Positions 30,476 through 39,525 of a stretch of DNA of 64,000 nucleotides are shown in pieces. Within the stretch, counting starts at the first letter, position 1. Each line of letters starts with the position of its first letter. Position numbers and translations under genes: made by a program. The notes beneath the pieces were generated by a model that searched no databases, was not told where the DNA came from, and saw only the letters and a program-made list of their open reading frames with translations. This stretch comes from Candidatus Kinetoplastibacterium desouzaii TCC079E (lineage in GTDB: Bacteria > Pseudomonadota > Gammaproteobacteria > Burkholderiales > Burkholderiaceae_B): the NCBI RefSeq assembly GCF_000340795.1, contig NC_020294.1, positions 682,001 to 746,000 of the forward strand, given 5' to 3'.

Positions 30476-31333
30476 TTAAATTTCTATATTATCAATTAAC
30501 CTGGTGCTCCCTAGTTTGGCTGCACCAAGAATTACTAAAGAACTAGAAAAAATATCATCACTATTAGGAGTATTTAACTTATCTTGTGTCCTTACTGTTA
30601 TGTAATCAGTCACCCAACCTCTCTTTTGTAATTCTACATAAGCCATTTCTTCCATTTGAAATAGCTCACTTAGTAATAAATGAGGTTTTTTAGAGATAAT
30701 CTCTTCTCTTAATTTTGATAAAATCCTATATAAATTAGGAGCCTCTTCTCTTTCTTCTTTGGTTAAATATGTATTGCGAGATGAGAAAGCCAAGCCATCA
30801 CTACAACGAATTGTTTCTTGACCTACGATATTTATAGGTAATAAGAATTGACTACACATATTTTTAACAACAGTTAATTGTTGATAATCTTTTTTACCTA
30901 AAATTACTATATTAGGAAGAATATTTGAAAAAAATTTTAATAGTACAGTACAAACTCCTGAAAAAAAACCAGGTCTAATCTTCCCTTCTAAACTCTCTCC
31001 AATTTGAGCAGGGATCTTCACAAAAAAATTCTGCTCTTGCGGATAAATGTCTTTTTCCTCTGGAATAAACAAAAGATCAACATTCGACTTTTTATATAAA
31101 ATATCTATATCTGATTCTATAGATCTTGGATATTTATCAAAATCTTCTTTAGGACCAAACTGTAAACGATTAACAAATATACTTACAACTACATAATCGC
31201 TAATATTTCTTGCCTTCTCAATTAATTTCAGATGACCATCATGTAAACTGCCCATAGTGGGAACGAAAGAAATTATTGAACCATCTTTAGGTAAATAATC
31301 ACGTATTTTTTCTAAAGAATTAACAATTATCAT
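30476..31333 (-). CDS. panC: Pantothenate synthetase
   Basis: PanC condenses pantoate and beta-alanine with ATP to pantothenate. The N-terminal HIGH-like PTMGSLHDGHLKLIEKA and the FSSRNTYL substrate loop with VVILGKKDYQQL are all visible. It is 285 residues, full length. The start is ATG at 31333. It converges with hemL, with 13 bp between the stops. No panB or panD is in the window. It is upstream-adjacent to a small DUF3460 gene (61-bp gap). Confidence 0.95.
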   Translation of the reverse strand: MIIVNSLEKIRDYLPKDGSIISFVPTMGSLHDGHLKLIEKARNISDYVVVSIFVNRLQFGPKEDFDKYPRSIESDIDILYKKSNVDLLFIPEEKDIYPQEQNFFVKIPAQIGESLEGKIRPGFFSGVCTVLLKFFSNILPNIVILGKKDYQQLTVVKNMCSQFLLPINIVGQETIRCSDGLAFSSRNTYLTKEEREEAPNLYRILSKLREEIISKKPHLLLSELFQMEEMAYVELQKRGWVTDYITVRTQDKLNTPNSDDIFSSSLVILGAAKLGSTRLIDNIEI

Positions 31334-31394
31334 AAATTTTCACCTTTATAACCTTTTCTATCTAAGATCTATGATTTAATACAAAGATACTATC

Positions 31395-31583
31395 TTAATC
31401 TGTTTGATACACATAAGATTTTTGTGGAATCCTAACAGAATCAAAATCTTTTTTTAAAACCAAATCTATAGATTTATCCCATAATATAGAACGACCTATT
31501 TTTTGTTTTAATTCTATCTCTGGATGTGCTTTTTTAAAAGCATTTAAAAAAACAGTTATTTCTGATTCATATATATTTGCCAT
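31395..31583 (-). CDS. DUF3460 family small protein
   Basis: A 62-residue protein of unknown function beginning MANIYESEITVFLNAFKK. It has the family pattern of an N-terminal helix (TVFLNAFKKAHPEIE), the RSILWDKSIDL core and a PQKSYVYQTD end. I choose ATG at 31583 over a GTG at 31595 because AGGTGG sits at good spacing. It lies directly upstream of panC on the same strand, as I recall from related betaproteobacteria. It lacks transmembrane segments. Function unknown. Confidence 0.75.
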   Translation of the reverse strand: MANIYESEITVFLNAFKKAHPEIELKQKIGRSILWDKSIDLVLKKDFDSVRIPQKSYVYQTD

Positions 31584-32134
31584 TACAAAACCCACCTATT
31601 ATTCTAAATAAATATTTAATATATTATGAAACTATAATCTTAATGTAATTTTTATCTAATGAAGATAAATCTTATGAACTATACATTACTATTAAAATCT
31701 CAGTCATAACAAACTACTTTAGATAGTATACATAATTAGAATTAAATTATCTTATCTTCAATAAGAGTATTATTGTTCTATCAAGAATATAATTATTGTA
31801 ATATTAAATATAAAATTGCTTACTTATGTTATATATCTTTTAAATATGATACTATTCTAGCAAATATGGTTAGCATGAATGTTTTACCAACAAAATATAA
31901 AAAAATATTGTCTTAACTTACAATTAATGTGAAAATAGACATCCTTATTCACAATATTTTTATATTGTAAAAACATTTAAAATAGAACAACAAGTTTTTG
32001 TTTTAAATCTTTAACAGCAATTCAAATAAATAACTATTATTTAAGTCTTATATAAATAATTTATTAAAGAATAATTACTATCCAATAAGTAAGTTACTAA
32101 GATTTAATAACAAATAGCTACTAAGGAAAATACA
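31584..32134. other. Intergenic region ahead of rplU
   Basis: About 550 bp of AT-rich DNA between the DUF3460 gene and rplU. It contains a 7-bp hairpin at 31951-31968 (ACAATAT/ATATTGT, 4-base loop) and must hold the rplU promoter and the DUF3460/panC promoter. A polyprenyl synthetase gene (ispB) is often divergent from rplU in related genomes; no trace of it could be recognised. Confidence 0.5.
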
Positions 32135-32449
32135 ATGCATGCGGTTATAAAAACTGGTGGCAAGCAATATAAAATAGCCATCGGCCAAAAAATCAAGATA
32201 GAACAGATACCAGCCGACATTGGACAAGAAATAACACTTGATCAAGTGTTATTAGTAGAATCTAACGATCAGTTCAAGATTGGCACCCCTATTTTATCAG
32301 GAGCAAATGTCAAAGCCAAAGTTCTTGCACAAGGACAGCATGACAAAATAAAAATATTTAAACTCAGACGTCGTAAACATTACCAAAAACACCAAGGTCA
32401 TAGACAGAGATATACAGAAATTATTATAAATGAAATTAACATAGAATAA
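32135..32449 (+). CDS. rplU: 50S ribosomal protein L21
   Basis: A large-subunit protein that contacts 23S rRNA. The protein (104 residues) begins [15 protein letters not shown], the universal L21 start, and ends with the basic [21 protein letters not shown] segment. An AAGGAAAA Shine-Dalgarno lies before ATG 32135. It is the first gene of rplU-rpmA (47-bp gap), which is separated from obgE by a terminator. Confidence 0.97.
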   Translation: MHAVIKTGGKQYKIAIGQKIKIEQIPADIGQEITLDQVLLVESNDQFKIGTPILSGANVKAKVLAQGQHDKIKIFKLRRRKHYQKHQGHRQRYTEIIINEINIE

Positions 32450-32496
32450 TTTATAGAAGTACTACAAATAATAGATATATTTTTAGGATATTACAA

Positions 32497-32754
32497 ATGG
32501 CACATAAAAAAGGCGGTGGGTCAACCCGTAATGGACGAGATTCAGAATCGAAACGATTAGGCGTTAAAATATTTGGGGGGCAACAAATTACAGCTGGCTC
32601 TATAATAGTTCGTCAACGTGGCACTAAATTTCATCCAGGCATTAATGTTGGAGTAGGCAGAGATCATACTTTGTTTGCTCTAAAAAATGGAGTAGTACAA
32701 TTTAATGTGAAAGGACTACTAAAGAAACAAATAGTTTCTGTTCTATGCCAATAA
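32497..32754 (+). CDS. rpmA: 50S ribosomal protein L27
   Basis: A protein near the peptidyl-transferase centre; its N-terminus begins [19 protein letters not shown], the canonical L27 start without a leader to be cleaved. The middle contains [23 protein letters not shown]. It is 85 residues. The start is ATG 32497 after AGGA. A strong terminator follows. Confidence 0.97.
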   Translation: MAHKKGGGSTRNGRDSESKRLGVKIFGGQQITAGSIIVRQRGTKFHPGINVGVGRDHTLFALKNGVVQFNVKGLLKKQIVSVLCQ

Positions 32755-32781
32755 ATATTAAAACATAAACCACCTAATTAA

Positions 32782-32836
32782 CTCGCCTAAATTATTTTTA
32801 TTTATATATAAATACTAATTTAGGCGAAAGTTTTTA
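32782..32836 (+). terminator. Rho-independent terminator after rplU-rpmA
   Basis: A 12-bp perfect stem (32782-32793 with 32815-32826, TCGCCTAAATTA arm) is followed by AAGTTTTTAT. The loop is 21 nt and itself AT-rich. It ends 33 bp before the obgE start, so obgE needs its own promoter or read-through. Confidence 0.85.
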
Positions 32837-32868
32837 TAAATAAATAATCTATGTAAGAATAGTAAAAC

Positions 32869-33906
32869 ATGAAATTTGTAGATGAAGTAACTATTGAAGT
32901 AATTGCAGGTAAAGGTGGCGATGGAGTAGCTAGCTTTAGAAGAGAGAAGTTCATCCCTAAGGGAGGACCTAATGGAGGTGATGGCGGACGTGGTGGATCT
33001 ATAATAGTTATATCAGACTACAATATAAATACCTTAGTGGATTTTAGATATAAAAGAATATTTAGAGCAAAAAATGGAGAAAATGGTAGGGGATCGGACC
33101 AGAATGGAGCCGCTGCAGAAAATATAATTCTCACAGTTCCAATTGGAACAATTATTAAAGATCTTGAAACTAAAGATTTAATAGCAGATTTAAAAAATCA
33201 TGGAGATAAAATTATATTAGCAAAAGGTGGAGAAGGTGGATTGGGTAATCTACATTTTAAATCTAGTATAAACAGAGCTCCTCGTCAATTCACCAAAGGA
33301 ATAGAAGGAGAAACAAAGAAAGTACAATTAGAATTAAGAGTGCTAGCTGATGTAGGATTACTAGGATTACCAAATTCCGGGAAATCGACTCTTATATCAA
33401 AAATATCAAACGCAAAACCTAAAATAGCAGAATATCCATTTACAACATTATATCCTAACCTAGGAGTAGTAAGAATTTCAGAATCTAATAGCTTCACTGT
33501 TGCGGATATCCCTGGACTTATTACAGGAGCCTCAAAAGGAGCAGGACTTGGTCATTTATTTCTAAGACATTTAACTAGAGCCAAAATTCTGTTACATATA
33601 ATTGATATATCATCTATTAATTTAGAAAATAACAACATAAATAAAATACTACAAGATTATAAAGATATAAATAAAGAATTAAATGAATACAATAATGATT
33701 TAGCAAATAAACCAAGATGGCTTGTTCTAAACAAAATGGATCTAATACCACACGAAAATATCAATAACCTAGAAAAAAATATAAAAAATAAACTTGAATG
33801 GAACAACCCAATTTTTACCATTTCTAGTATAACAAAAGAAGGCGTAAATAATTTACTATACGCCCTTCAATCTTATATCAATAAAAATAAAACATCCTCA
33901 AAGTAA
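32869..33906 (+). CDS. obgE: GTPase ObgE
   Basis: A ribosome-associated GTPase needed for 50S assembly and growth. The Obg glycine-rich domain (about 1-158) shows AGKGGDGVASFRREKFIPKGG and NGGDGGRGGSI, followed by the G domain with LPNSGKSTL (P-loop), DIPGLI (G3) and NKMD (G4). It is 345 residues, lacking a long acidic C-terminal tail. It follows rpmA after a terminator. Its stop codon is immediately next to the stop of the convergent MoeB/ThiF gene. Confidence 0.96.
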   Translation: MKFVDEVTIEVIAGKGGDGVASFRREKFIPKGGPNGGDGGRGGSIIVISDYNINTLVDFRYKRIFRAKNGENGRGSDQNGAAAENIILTVPIGTIIKDLETKDLIADLKNHGDKIILAKGGEGGLGNLHFKSSINRAPRQFTKGIEGETKKVQLELRVLADVGLLGLPNSGKSTLISKISNAKPKIAEYPFTTLYPNLGVVRISESNSFTVADIPGLITGASKGAGLGHLFLRHLTRAKILLHIIDISSINLENNNINKILQDYKDINKELNEYNNDLANKPRWLVLNKMDLIPHENINNLEKNIKNKLEWNNPIFTISSITKEGVNNLLYALQSYINKNKTSSK

Positions 33907-34668
33907 TTATTTATGTCTATATGAACAAACTTCACAACTACTATCTCTATTAAAATAGGAAACCTTAAAATCTGTGTTTAACAAGTCAAAACGCACTAGT
34001 CTTCCTACTAAAGTTTTACCTATATTTGCCAATATTTTTAAAGACTCTGATGCTTGCATACTACCTATAACACCAACCAAAGGAGAAAATACTCCAGTAG
34101 TAGCACAATTTTCAGATTCTAATAAATCATTCTTCTCATACGGGAAAAGACAATTATAACAAGGACTATCTATTTGCTTTAAATCATAAACACTAACCTG
34201 TCCATTAAAACGTATTGCAGCTCCCGAAACAAGACTCTTACTTGCTTCAACACACATCCTATTTATTAAATAACGAGTTGTAAAATTATCAGAACAATCT
34301 AATACTAGATCCACGTCCATAATAATTTTATTCAAAACATCTTCATTAGCCTCCTGACAAATAGCACTAACACTCACCTCAGGATTAAGACTCGATAAAG
34401 TCTTTTGCGCTGATAATACTTTTGACATCCCTATATTATTAGTATTATGTATAATTTGTCTTTGCAAATTACTAATATCAACCTCATCTTTATCAATTAA
34501 AGTAAGTTTACCAATACCACAAGAAGCTAAATACATAGCAGCAGATGATCCCAACCCTCCTAGTCCAACTATTAACACATGTGAATTCATTACTATTTTT
34601 TGCTTCTCGAACCCATATTCTTCTAAGAGAATATTGCGCGCATATCTCATTAATTGTTGATCATTCAT
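33907..34668 (-). CDS. MoeB/ThiF/HesA family adenylyltransferase
   Basis: An E1-like enzyme that adenylates the C-terminus of a small sulfur carrier (MoaD or ThiS). It has the ATP motif VLIVGLGGLGSSAAMYLA, the DISNLQRQIIH arginine-containing loop, the cysteine-containing crossover loop CATTGVFSPLVG, and two CxxC zinc pairs (CYNC, CEVC). It is 253 residues. Without its neighbours I cannot tell MoeB from ThiF. A lone thiE in this window makes a thiazole role possible; ThiS and ThiG would be needed. Confidence 0.88.
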   Translation of the reverse strand: MNDQQLMRYARNILLEEYGFEKQKIVMNSHVLIVGLGGLGSSAAMYLASCGIGKLTLIDKDEVDISNLQRQIIHNTNNIGMSKVLSAQKTLSSLNPEVSVSAICQEANEDVLNKIIMDVDLVLDCSDNFTTRYLINRMCVEASKSLVSGAAIRFNGQVSVYDLKQIDSPCYNCLFPYEKNDLLESENCATTGVFSPLVGVIGSMQASESLKILANIGKTLVGRLVRFDLLNTDFKVSYFNRDSSCEVCSYRHK

Positions 34669-34708
34669 GTTTATATAAAATTAATTTGTTTTTTAAATTA
34701 TATTGCTA

Positions 34709-36037
34709 TTAGAATTCTTCTAATTGTAAACCAGATATAATATTAATAGCTTTTGTGAGTTGTAAATCATGTTTGTTGCCTAAATCAAAAAAATCTCCTA
34801 AATATAAATTATCTTCTACATTATTATCCAATAACATTTCTTGGCTATTATATAAGTGACTTTTTAAATCCACCTCTCTTTTTATAAAAATATTTTCCTG
34901 CCTACTATCTGAAACCCTATAATCAGGGTATATACCTCTTGCTTGGATTGATTTTCCCTGAGGAGTAAAATATCTAGATGTAGTTAATTTAATAGCGCTT
35001 GAATCGCTTAATGGTAAAATTGTCTGCACAGAACCTTTACCGAAAGTTCTATCTCCAAGAATTTTTGCCCTGTTATGATCTTGCATAGCACCAGCTACTA
35101 TCTCTGAAGCTGATGCAGAACCAGAATTTACTAGTACTATCATAGGAGTATTTTTTAAAAAATCTCTCCACTCTTTACAAAACATAGAATAATATTCATC
35201 TGAGTATGAAAAGTAATCATAAGATGAATTAATCGCTCGTCCATGAGTAGAAACTATCAATGTATTCTGTGGTAAGAATATACCTGATACTTCTACAGCA
35301 CTACTAAGAAGACCTCCAGGATTATCTCTTAAATCTAGAATAAGTCCATTAAATATTTTACTACTATTAGTAATTTTATTTAATTGTTCTAAAATTTCCT
35401 CAACTGTTTTTTCTTGAAAATGTTTAATTCTTAGATAAAGAATATTTTCTCTTATAATATTGCCACGAACACTATTAATTTTGATAATATCGCGACATAT
35501 TTTGAAAGTTATAGGTTTCTCATAACCTTTCCTACTAATAGTCAAAATAACTGATGACCCAGAATCTCCTCTCATCATCCTGATAGAGTCATTTAGAGTC
35601 ATTCCTTGAGTTAAAGTATTTCCAATCTTTATTATATGATCACCAGATAATATTCCAGATTTATAAGCTGGAGCTCCCTCTATGGCAGAAATAACTTTTA
35701 GAATACCTTTATCAATACTTACTTCAATACCAAGACCTCCAAACTCTCCACAAGTAACTGATTGAATATAACTATATTCATCATCTCCTAAATAAGAAGA
35801 ATGAGGGTCTAAGTTAGATAGCATTCCAGAAATTGCATTATTTATCATTACATCATCATCAATATTTTCTATATAATTATTTTTTATAATAGAAAAAGCC
35901 TTATTAAATTGATTAAGTTGTTCTAGTGATAATAAACTACAACTATTTTGGGTTAAAATAGTAGATCTAACATTAAAGAACACAATAACAAGACAACATG
36001 TTGTTATTAATAGACTCAAAAAATTTCTAACTTTCAT
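34709..36037 (-). CDS. C-terminal processing peptidase, S41 family
   Basis: A periplasmic serine protease (CtpA/Prc type). Residues about 7-24 form a signal anchor. A PDZ domain lies at about 90-170 (GGLGIEVSIDKGILKVISAIEGAPAYKSG in part), followed by the S41 catalytic domain with VNSGSASASEIVAGAMQD (catalytic Ser) and RTFGKGSVQTILPL (catalytic Lys). It is 442 residues, a little shorter than related homologues. The start is ATG 36037. It is downstream of gpmA on the same strand, matching the related-genome order gpmA-ctpA-moeB. Confidence 0.93.
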   Translation of the reverse strand: MKVRNFLSLLITTCCLVIVFFNVRSTILTQNSCSLLSLEQLNQFNKAFSIIKNNYIENIDDDVMINNAISGMLSNLDPHSSYLGDDEYSYIQSVTCGEFGGLGIEVSIDKGILKVISAIEGAPAYKSGILSGDHIIKIGNTLTQGMTLNDSIRMMRGDSGSSVILTISRKGYEKPITFKICRDIIKINSVRGNIIRENILYLRIKHFQEKTVEEILEQLNKITNSSKIFNGLILDLRDNPGGLLSSAVEVSGIFLPQNTLIVSTHGRAINSSYDYFSYSDEYYSMFCKEWRDFLKNTPMIVLVNSGSASASEIVAGAMQDHNRAKILGDRTFGKGSVQTILPLSDSSAIKLTTSRYFTPQGKSIQARGIYPDYRVSDSRQENIFIKREVDLKSHLYNSQEMLLDNNVEDNLYLGDFFDLGNKHDLQLTKAINIISGLQLEEF

Positions 36038-36114
36038 GTGTTATGATTTACTATAAGTGATAATGTAAATTACAAATAACCTTAATGACATAAATAACTA
36101 AGATAAATAATATA

Positions 36115-36858
36115 TTAGACTACCCCTTGAGATTTAACAGCCTGAATAGATTTCTCTATTTCCTTAAGATCACCAAGATAATAATTTCTAACAGGAATTA
36201 GATCATTATTAAGCTCGTAAACTAAAGGTTGACCAGTTGGAATATTTAAACTCATGATATTTTCATCAGATATATTATCTATATACTTTATCAAAGCTCT
36301 TAAACTATTGCCATGAGCAACAATTAAAACTTTCTTATTAGCTCTAATAGCTGTAGATATAGAATTATTCCAAATTGGAATAACTCTTTGAACAGTATCT
36401 TTCAAACACTCTGATGCAGGAAGATCATTTAGTTCAACTTTACTATATCTAGAATCAAACCGCGGATGTCTATTATCATCTATGGATAAAGGATCAGGGG
36501 CGACATCATAAGAACGTCTCCAAATTAATACTTGCTCTTCACCATATTTAGCTGCTGTACTACTCTTATTAAGACCTTGAAGATTACCGTAATGCCTCTC
36601 ATTAAGGCGCCAATTTAAAACTATTGGAGTATGCATAATATTCATACTATCAAGAGCTAACCATGAAGTACGTATAGCTCTTTTTAAAACAGAAGAATAA
36701 ACAACATCAAAGCTATAACCATCTTTCTTCATTAAACTACCAGCATTTATAGCTTGTTGTCGACCTAGTGCTGTTAAATCAACATCTGCCCATCCAGTAA
36801 AACGATTCTCTGCATTCCATTCGCTTTCACCATGTCGCATTAAAACTAATTTATACAT
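36115..36858 (-). CDS. gpmA: 2,3-bisphosphoglycerate-dependent phosphoglycerate mutase
   Basis: A glycolysis/gluconeogenesis enzyme converting 3- and 2-phosphoglycerate. The phosphohistidine motif is [19 protein letters not shown] near residue 10, and the second His is in [17 protein letters not shown] choose ATG at 36858 (247 residues, [10 protein letters not shown]), preceded by GAGGAT; a TTG at 36873 would add five residues. It is upstream of ctpA with a 77-bp gap and divergent from the yibN-like gene. Confidence 0.96.
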   Translation of the reverse strand: MYKLVLMRHGESEWNAENRFTGWADVDLTALGRQQAINAGSLMKKDGYSFDVVYSSVLKRAIRTSWLALDSMNIMHTPIVLNWRLNERHYGNLQGLNKSSTAAKYGEEQVLIWRRSYDVAPDPLSIDDNRHPRFDSRYSKVELNDLPASECLKDTVQRVIPIWNNSISTAIRANKKVLIVAHGNSLRALIKYIDNISDENIMSLNIPTGQPLVYELNNDLIPVRNYYLGDLKEIEKSIQAVKSQGVV

Positions 36859-36987
36859 AAATAAAATCCTCAAATAAATATTAATTATTTTAATATATAT
36901 AACATTCTATAATTAAAACTACTATTAAATACAAAATTTAAATAAAATAAACAAATATCAACAAATTTAATTAAATAAGGATATTAA

Positions 36988-37413
36988 ATGAGCTTTATAG
37001 AATTTATAGCTGACCCAAAGAATATTTTTTTTGCTACAACTGCCCTTCTTACTGGAACCTATCTCATTATATTAAGCTTTAATAAAAATACTCTAGGACT
37101 AAGTACTTCTCAATCTATAAAATTAATTAACAGCAAACATGCTATGATTGTAGATTTTAGATCAGAGAATGATTTTAAACATCACCATATCCCACAATCT
37201 AAAAATATTTCTTTGAATGAAATAGATGTAAGCTTTAAAAAAATTAACAAAGAAAAATATATAGTAATATTAAGTTCTAATGATAAAGATTCAGAAAACA
37301 TAGTTAATAAAATGCAGAAAATAGGCTTTATAAATTCCTATTATCTAATAGGTAATATAGATTCATGGATTAATGATGGTCTACCAGTAATCACATATAA
37401 AGATAGAAAATAA
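36988..37413 (+). CDS. Membrane-anchored rhodanese-like protein (YibN-type)
   Basis: Residues about 13-30 are a membrane anchor (NIFFATTALLTGTYLIIL), followed by a rhodanese domain (about 45-135). The domain fold is recognisable (AMIVDFRSENDFKHHHIPQSKNI and YLIGNIDSWINDGLPV), but the catalytic-Cys loop reads ILSSNDKDSENI, with no cysteine in the active-site position. Context matches yibN-grxC-secB-gpsA of E. coli, with grxC missing here. YibN in E. coli also lacks a standard active-site loop, as I recall, so this is probably a non-catalytic family member, not damage. AAGGAT precedes ATG 36988. Confidence 0.8.
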   Translation: MSFIEFIADPKNIFFATTALLTGTYLIILSFNKNTLGLSTSQSIKLINSKHAMIVDFRSENDFKHHHIPQSKNISLNEIDVSFKKINKEKYIVILSSNDKDSENIVNKMQKIGFINSYYLIGNIDSWINDGLPVITYKDRK

Positions 37414-37458
37414 TCTAGAATGATAATACTTATAATAATTTACTAATAGAAAACAACA

Positions 37459-37881
37459 ATGAAATCAGAACCAAAATTTACCTTGCAACGTATATATTTA
37501 AAAGATTTATCTATAGAAATGCCTCATGCTCCAAATATTTTTATAGAAATGGATAAATATACAATCGATGTTAATATAAAAGTAGACACTCAAAAACTTT
37601 CTGAACATATATTTGAATCCAGCATTACTGCCACAGTACAATCAACAACAAAAGAAAAAATTCTATATATTATAGAAGCTACACAATCTGGAATTTTTGA
37701 ATTCTTAAATATACCACAAGAACAAATAGATATATTACTAAGCACTCAATGCTATTCAATAATATATCCTTACTTAAGAGCAAATATATCAGATCTAATA
37801 TCTCGCACATCACTACCAGCTCTAACATTGGAAGAATTAGATTTTAATTATTTATATAAAAACTATAAAAACAATGAATAG
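37459..37881 (+). CDS. secB: Protein-export chaperone SecB
   Basis: A tetrameric chaperone that holds preproteins unfolded and passes them to SecA. The protein (140 residues) has the SecB core FTLQRIYLKDLSIEMPHAP and CYSIIYPYLRANISDLISR, then LPALTLEELDFNYLY. It is shorter than usual because the C-terminal tail is trimmed. It overlaps the start of gpsA by 8 bases. No good Shine-Dalgarno precedes ATG 37459. Confidence 0.94.
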   Translation: MKSEPKFTLQRIYLKDLSIEMPHAPNIFIEMDKYTIDVNIKVDTQKLSEHIFESSITATVQSTTKEKILYIIEATQSGIFEFLNIPQEQIDILLSTQCYSIIYPYLRANISDLISRTSLPALTLEELDFNYLYKNYKNNE

Positions 37882-38932
37882 TCATATAAATAATTACACA
37901 GAAAATCCTCTTAATATACTAGTCATGGGTTCTGGTAGTTGGGGAACTGCTCTTGCTATTGCCGCAAATAAGAAAAATAATACGTGTCTATGGGGCAGGA
38001 ATTGTGATCAGGTAGAAAACATGATTAAAAACAAAGAAAATCAAGTATACCTACCTGAAATCAAACTACCTAAAAATCTTAATATTACTAATAATCTCAA
38101 TGATGCTTTTATTTCTTTAAAATCCAAAAACAATACACCTCTATTAATAATAAGTGTACCTATAGCTGAAATTAAGAATATTTGTTATATATTACAAACG
38201 AAAATAATCGATTTTAATATTAATAACATTACAGTCATATGGACCTCAAAAGGATTTGAATCAAACACTAATAATTTATTACATGAAATTATTGAACAAA
38301 ACTTAAAAGTGCCAAATTTAAGAAATGGAATACTATCAGGACCATCGTTTGCGAAAGAAGTAGCCTTAGATCTACCAACAGCACTAACTATAGCGAGCAA
38401 AGAAAAAGAAGTATGTGAACTAACTATTAAAGCATTACATACTAATAAACTTCGTTTATATAGCAATCACGATATTATTGGAGTTGAAGTAGGAGGAGCA
38501 TTAAAGAATATAATAGCCATAGCATGTGGCATTTCGGATGGATTAAATTTAGGATCTAATGCACGAGCTGCTCTTATAACAAGAGGTCTGCATGAAATCA
38601 AATGTTTTGGACTAGCTTTAGGCGCACAAGAAGAAACATTTTTTGGACTATCATGTTTAGGAGATTTGGTCTTAACTACAACTGGTGATCTATCAAGAAA
38701 TAGGAATATAGGAATAAAAATTGCTCAAGGAATTCCAATTAAAAATCTAATAAATTCTAAAATAACAGTTGAAGGAGTAAGATGCTGTATTGCAGCAAGA
38801 GATAGAGCAAGAAATTTAAATATAGAATTACCAATAGTAGAAACAGTATGTTCAATTCTATTCGAAAACCTAGATCCTATAAAGGCAGTATCAATTTTAC
38901 TAGAAAGAAAGTCTCGTTATGAAACATTTTGA
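37874..38932 (+). CDS. gpsA: Glycerol-3-phosphate dehydrogenase [NAD(P)+]
   Basis: GpsA makes sn-glycerol 3-phosphate for phospholipids from dihydroxyacetone phosphate. It has the N-terminal NAD motif LVMGSGSWGTALAI, the GPSFAKEVAL loop, and the catalytic lysine in EVGGALKNIIAIA. It is 352 residues, with a 10-residue N-terminal extension before the Rossmann fold. It overlaps secB by 8 bases, so its translation may be coupled. Order secB-gpsA-trmL is as in related genomes. Confidence 0.95.
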   Translation: MNSHINNYTENPLNILVMGSGSWGTALAIAANKKNNTCLWGRNCDQVENMIKNKENQVYLPEIKLPKNLNITNNLNDAFISLKSKNNTPLLIISVPIAEIKNICYILQTKIIDFNINNITVIWTSKGFESNTNNLLHEIIEQNLKVPNLRNGILSGPSFAKEVALDLPTALTIASKEKEVCELTIKALHTNKLRLYSNHDIIGVEVGGALKNIIAIACGISDGLNLGSNARAALITRGLHEIKCFGLALGAQEETFFGLSCLGDLVLTTTGDLSRNRNIGIKIAQGIPIKNLINSKITVEGVRCCIAARDRARNLNIELPIVETVCSILFENLDPIKAVSILLERKSRYETF

Positions 38933-38953
38933 AAAAAATAATATGATTATAAT

Positions 38954-39424
38954 CTAAAGGCATCCACCATAATTATTTTGACGCCATGCCTCATATACGG
39001 TAATAGCTATAGCATTAGATAAATTCAAACTACGTTGAGTTGCAATCATGGGGATTCTAATTTGATTCTGTTTTAAAAAAGAATTTTTATCAACATCAGA
39101 AAGACCAGCTGTTTCTCGTCCAAAAACAAAAACATCACCTGGATAAAATTTTACTTCTGAAAATACATTTCGTGATTTTGTAGTAATTGCAAAACACCTA
39201 TCTATATTGGAACCTATGAATCTTAATGCACTATTTAAGTCATCATGCACACGAACTGGCTGCCATTCATGATAATCTAAACCAGCTCTTCTTAATTTAG
39301 CATTATCAAGATCAAATGGCATAGGCTTAACTAAATGTAAATGAGAACCACTGTTGGCACATAATCTTATAGCATTACCTGTATTAGAAGGAATTTCAGG
39401 TGAAACTAGAACAATATTAAACAT
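38954..39424 (-). CDS. trmL: tRNA (cytidine(34)-2'-O)-methyltransferase
   Basis: A SPOUT-fold methyltransferase that modifies wobble position 34 of two leucine tRNAs. The protein (156 residues) begins MFNIVLVSPEIPSNTGNAIR and ends with the SAM-knot motif RIPMIATQRSLNLSNAIAI plus FGRETAGL upstream of it. It is full length. It converges with gpsA (21-bp gap) and is divergent from the bioC-like gene. Confidence 0.94.
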   Translation of the reverse strand: MFNIVLVSPEIPSNTGNAIRLCANSGSHLHLVKPMPFDLDNAKLRRAGLDYHEWQPVRVHDDLNSALRFIGSNIDRCFAITTKSRNVFSEVKFYPGDVFVFGRETAGLSDVDKNSFLKQNQIRIPMIATQRSLNLSNAIAITVYEAWRQNNYGGCL

Positions 39425-39525
39425 ATATACCTAAAAAATAAAAACCAAAGAGTTAAAGTATATATATTATATATTTTTTTAAAAATGTTAGAATAAAAAA
39501 TCTTTAAGATCTTATTCAAAATTAC

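Noticed and set aside
30466-30482. Small hairpin between hemL and panC as a terminator
   Set aside because: Seven A/T pairs with a 3-base loop would be too weak, and there is no T-run.
36988-37413. Rhodanese-like gene as a pseudogene because the active-site Cys is missing
   Set aside because: The frame, anchor, ribosome site and position next to secB are intact, and YibN-type proteins vary at this loop.
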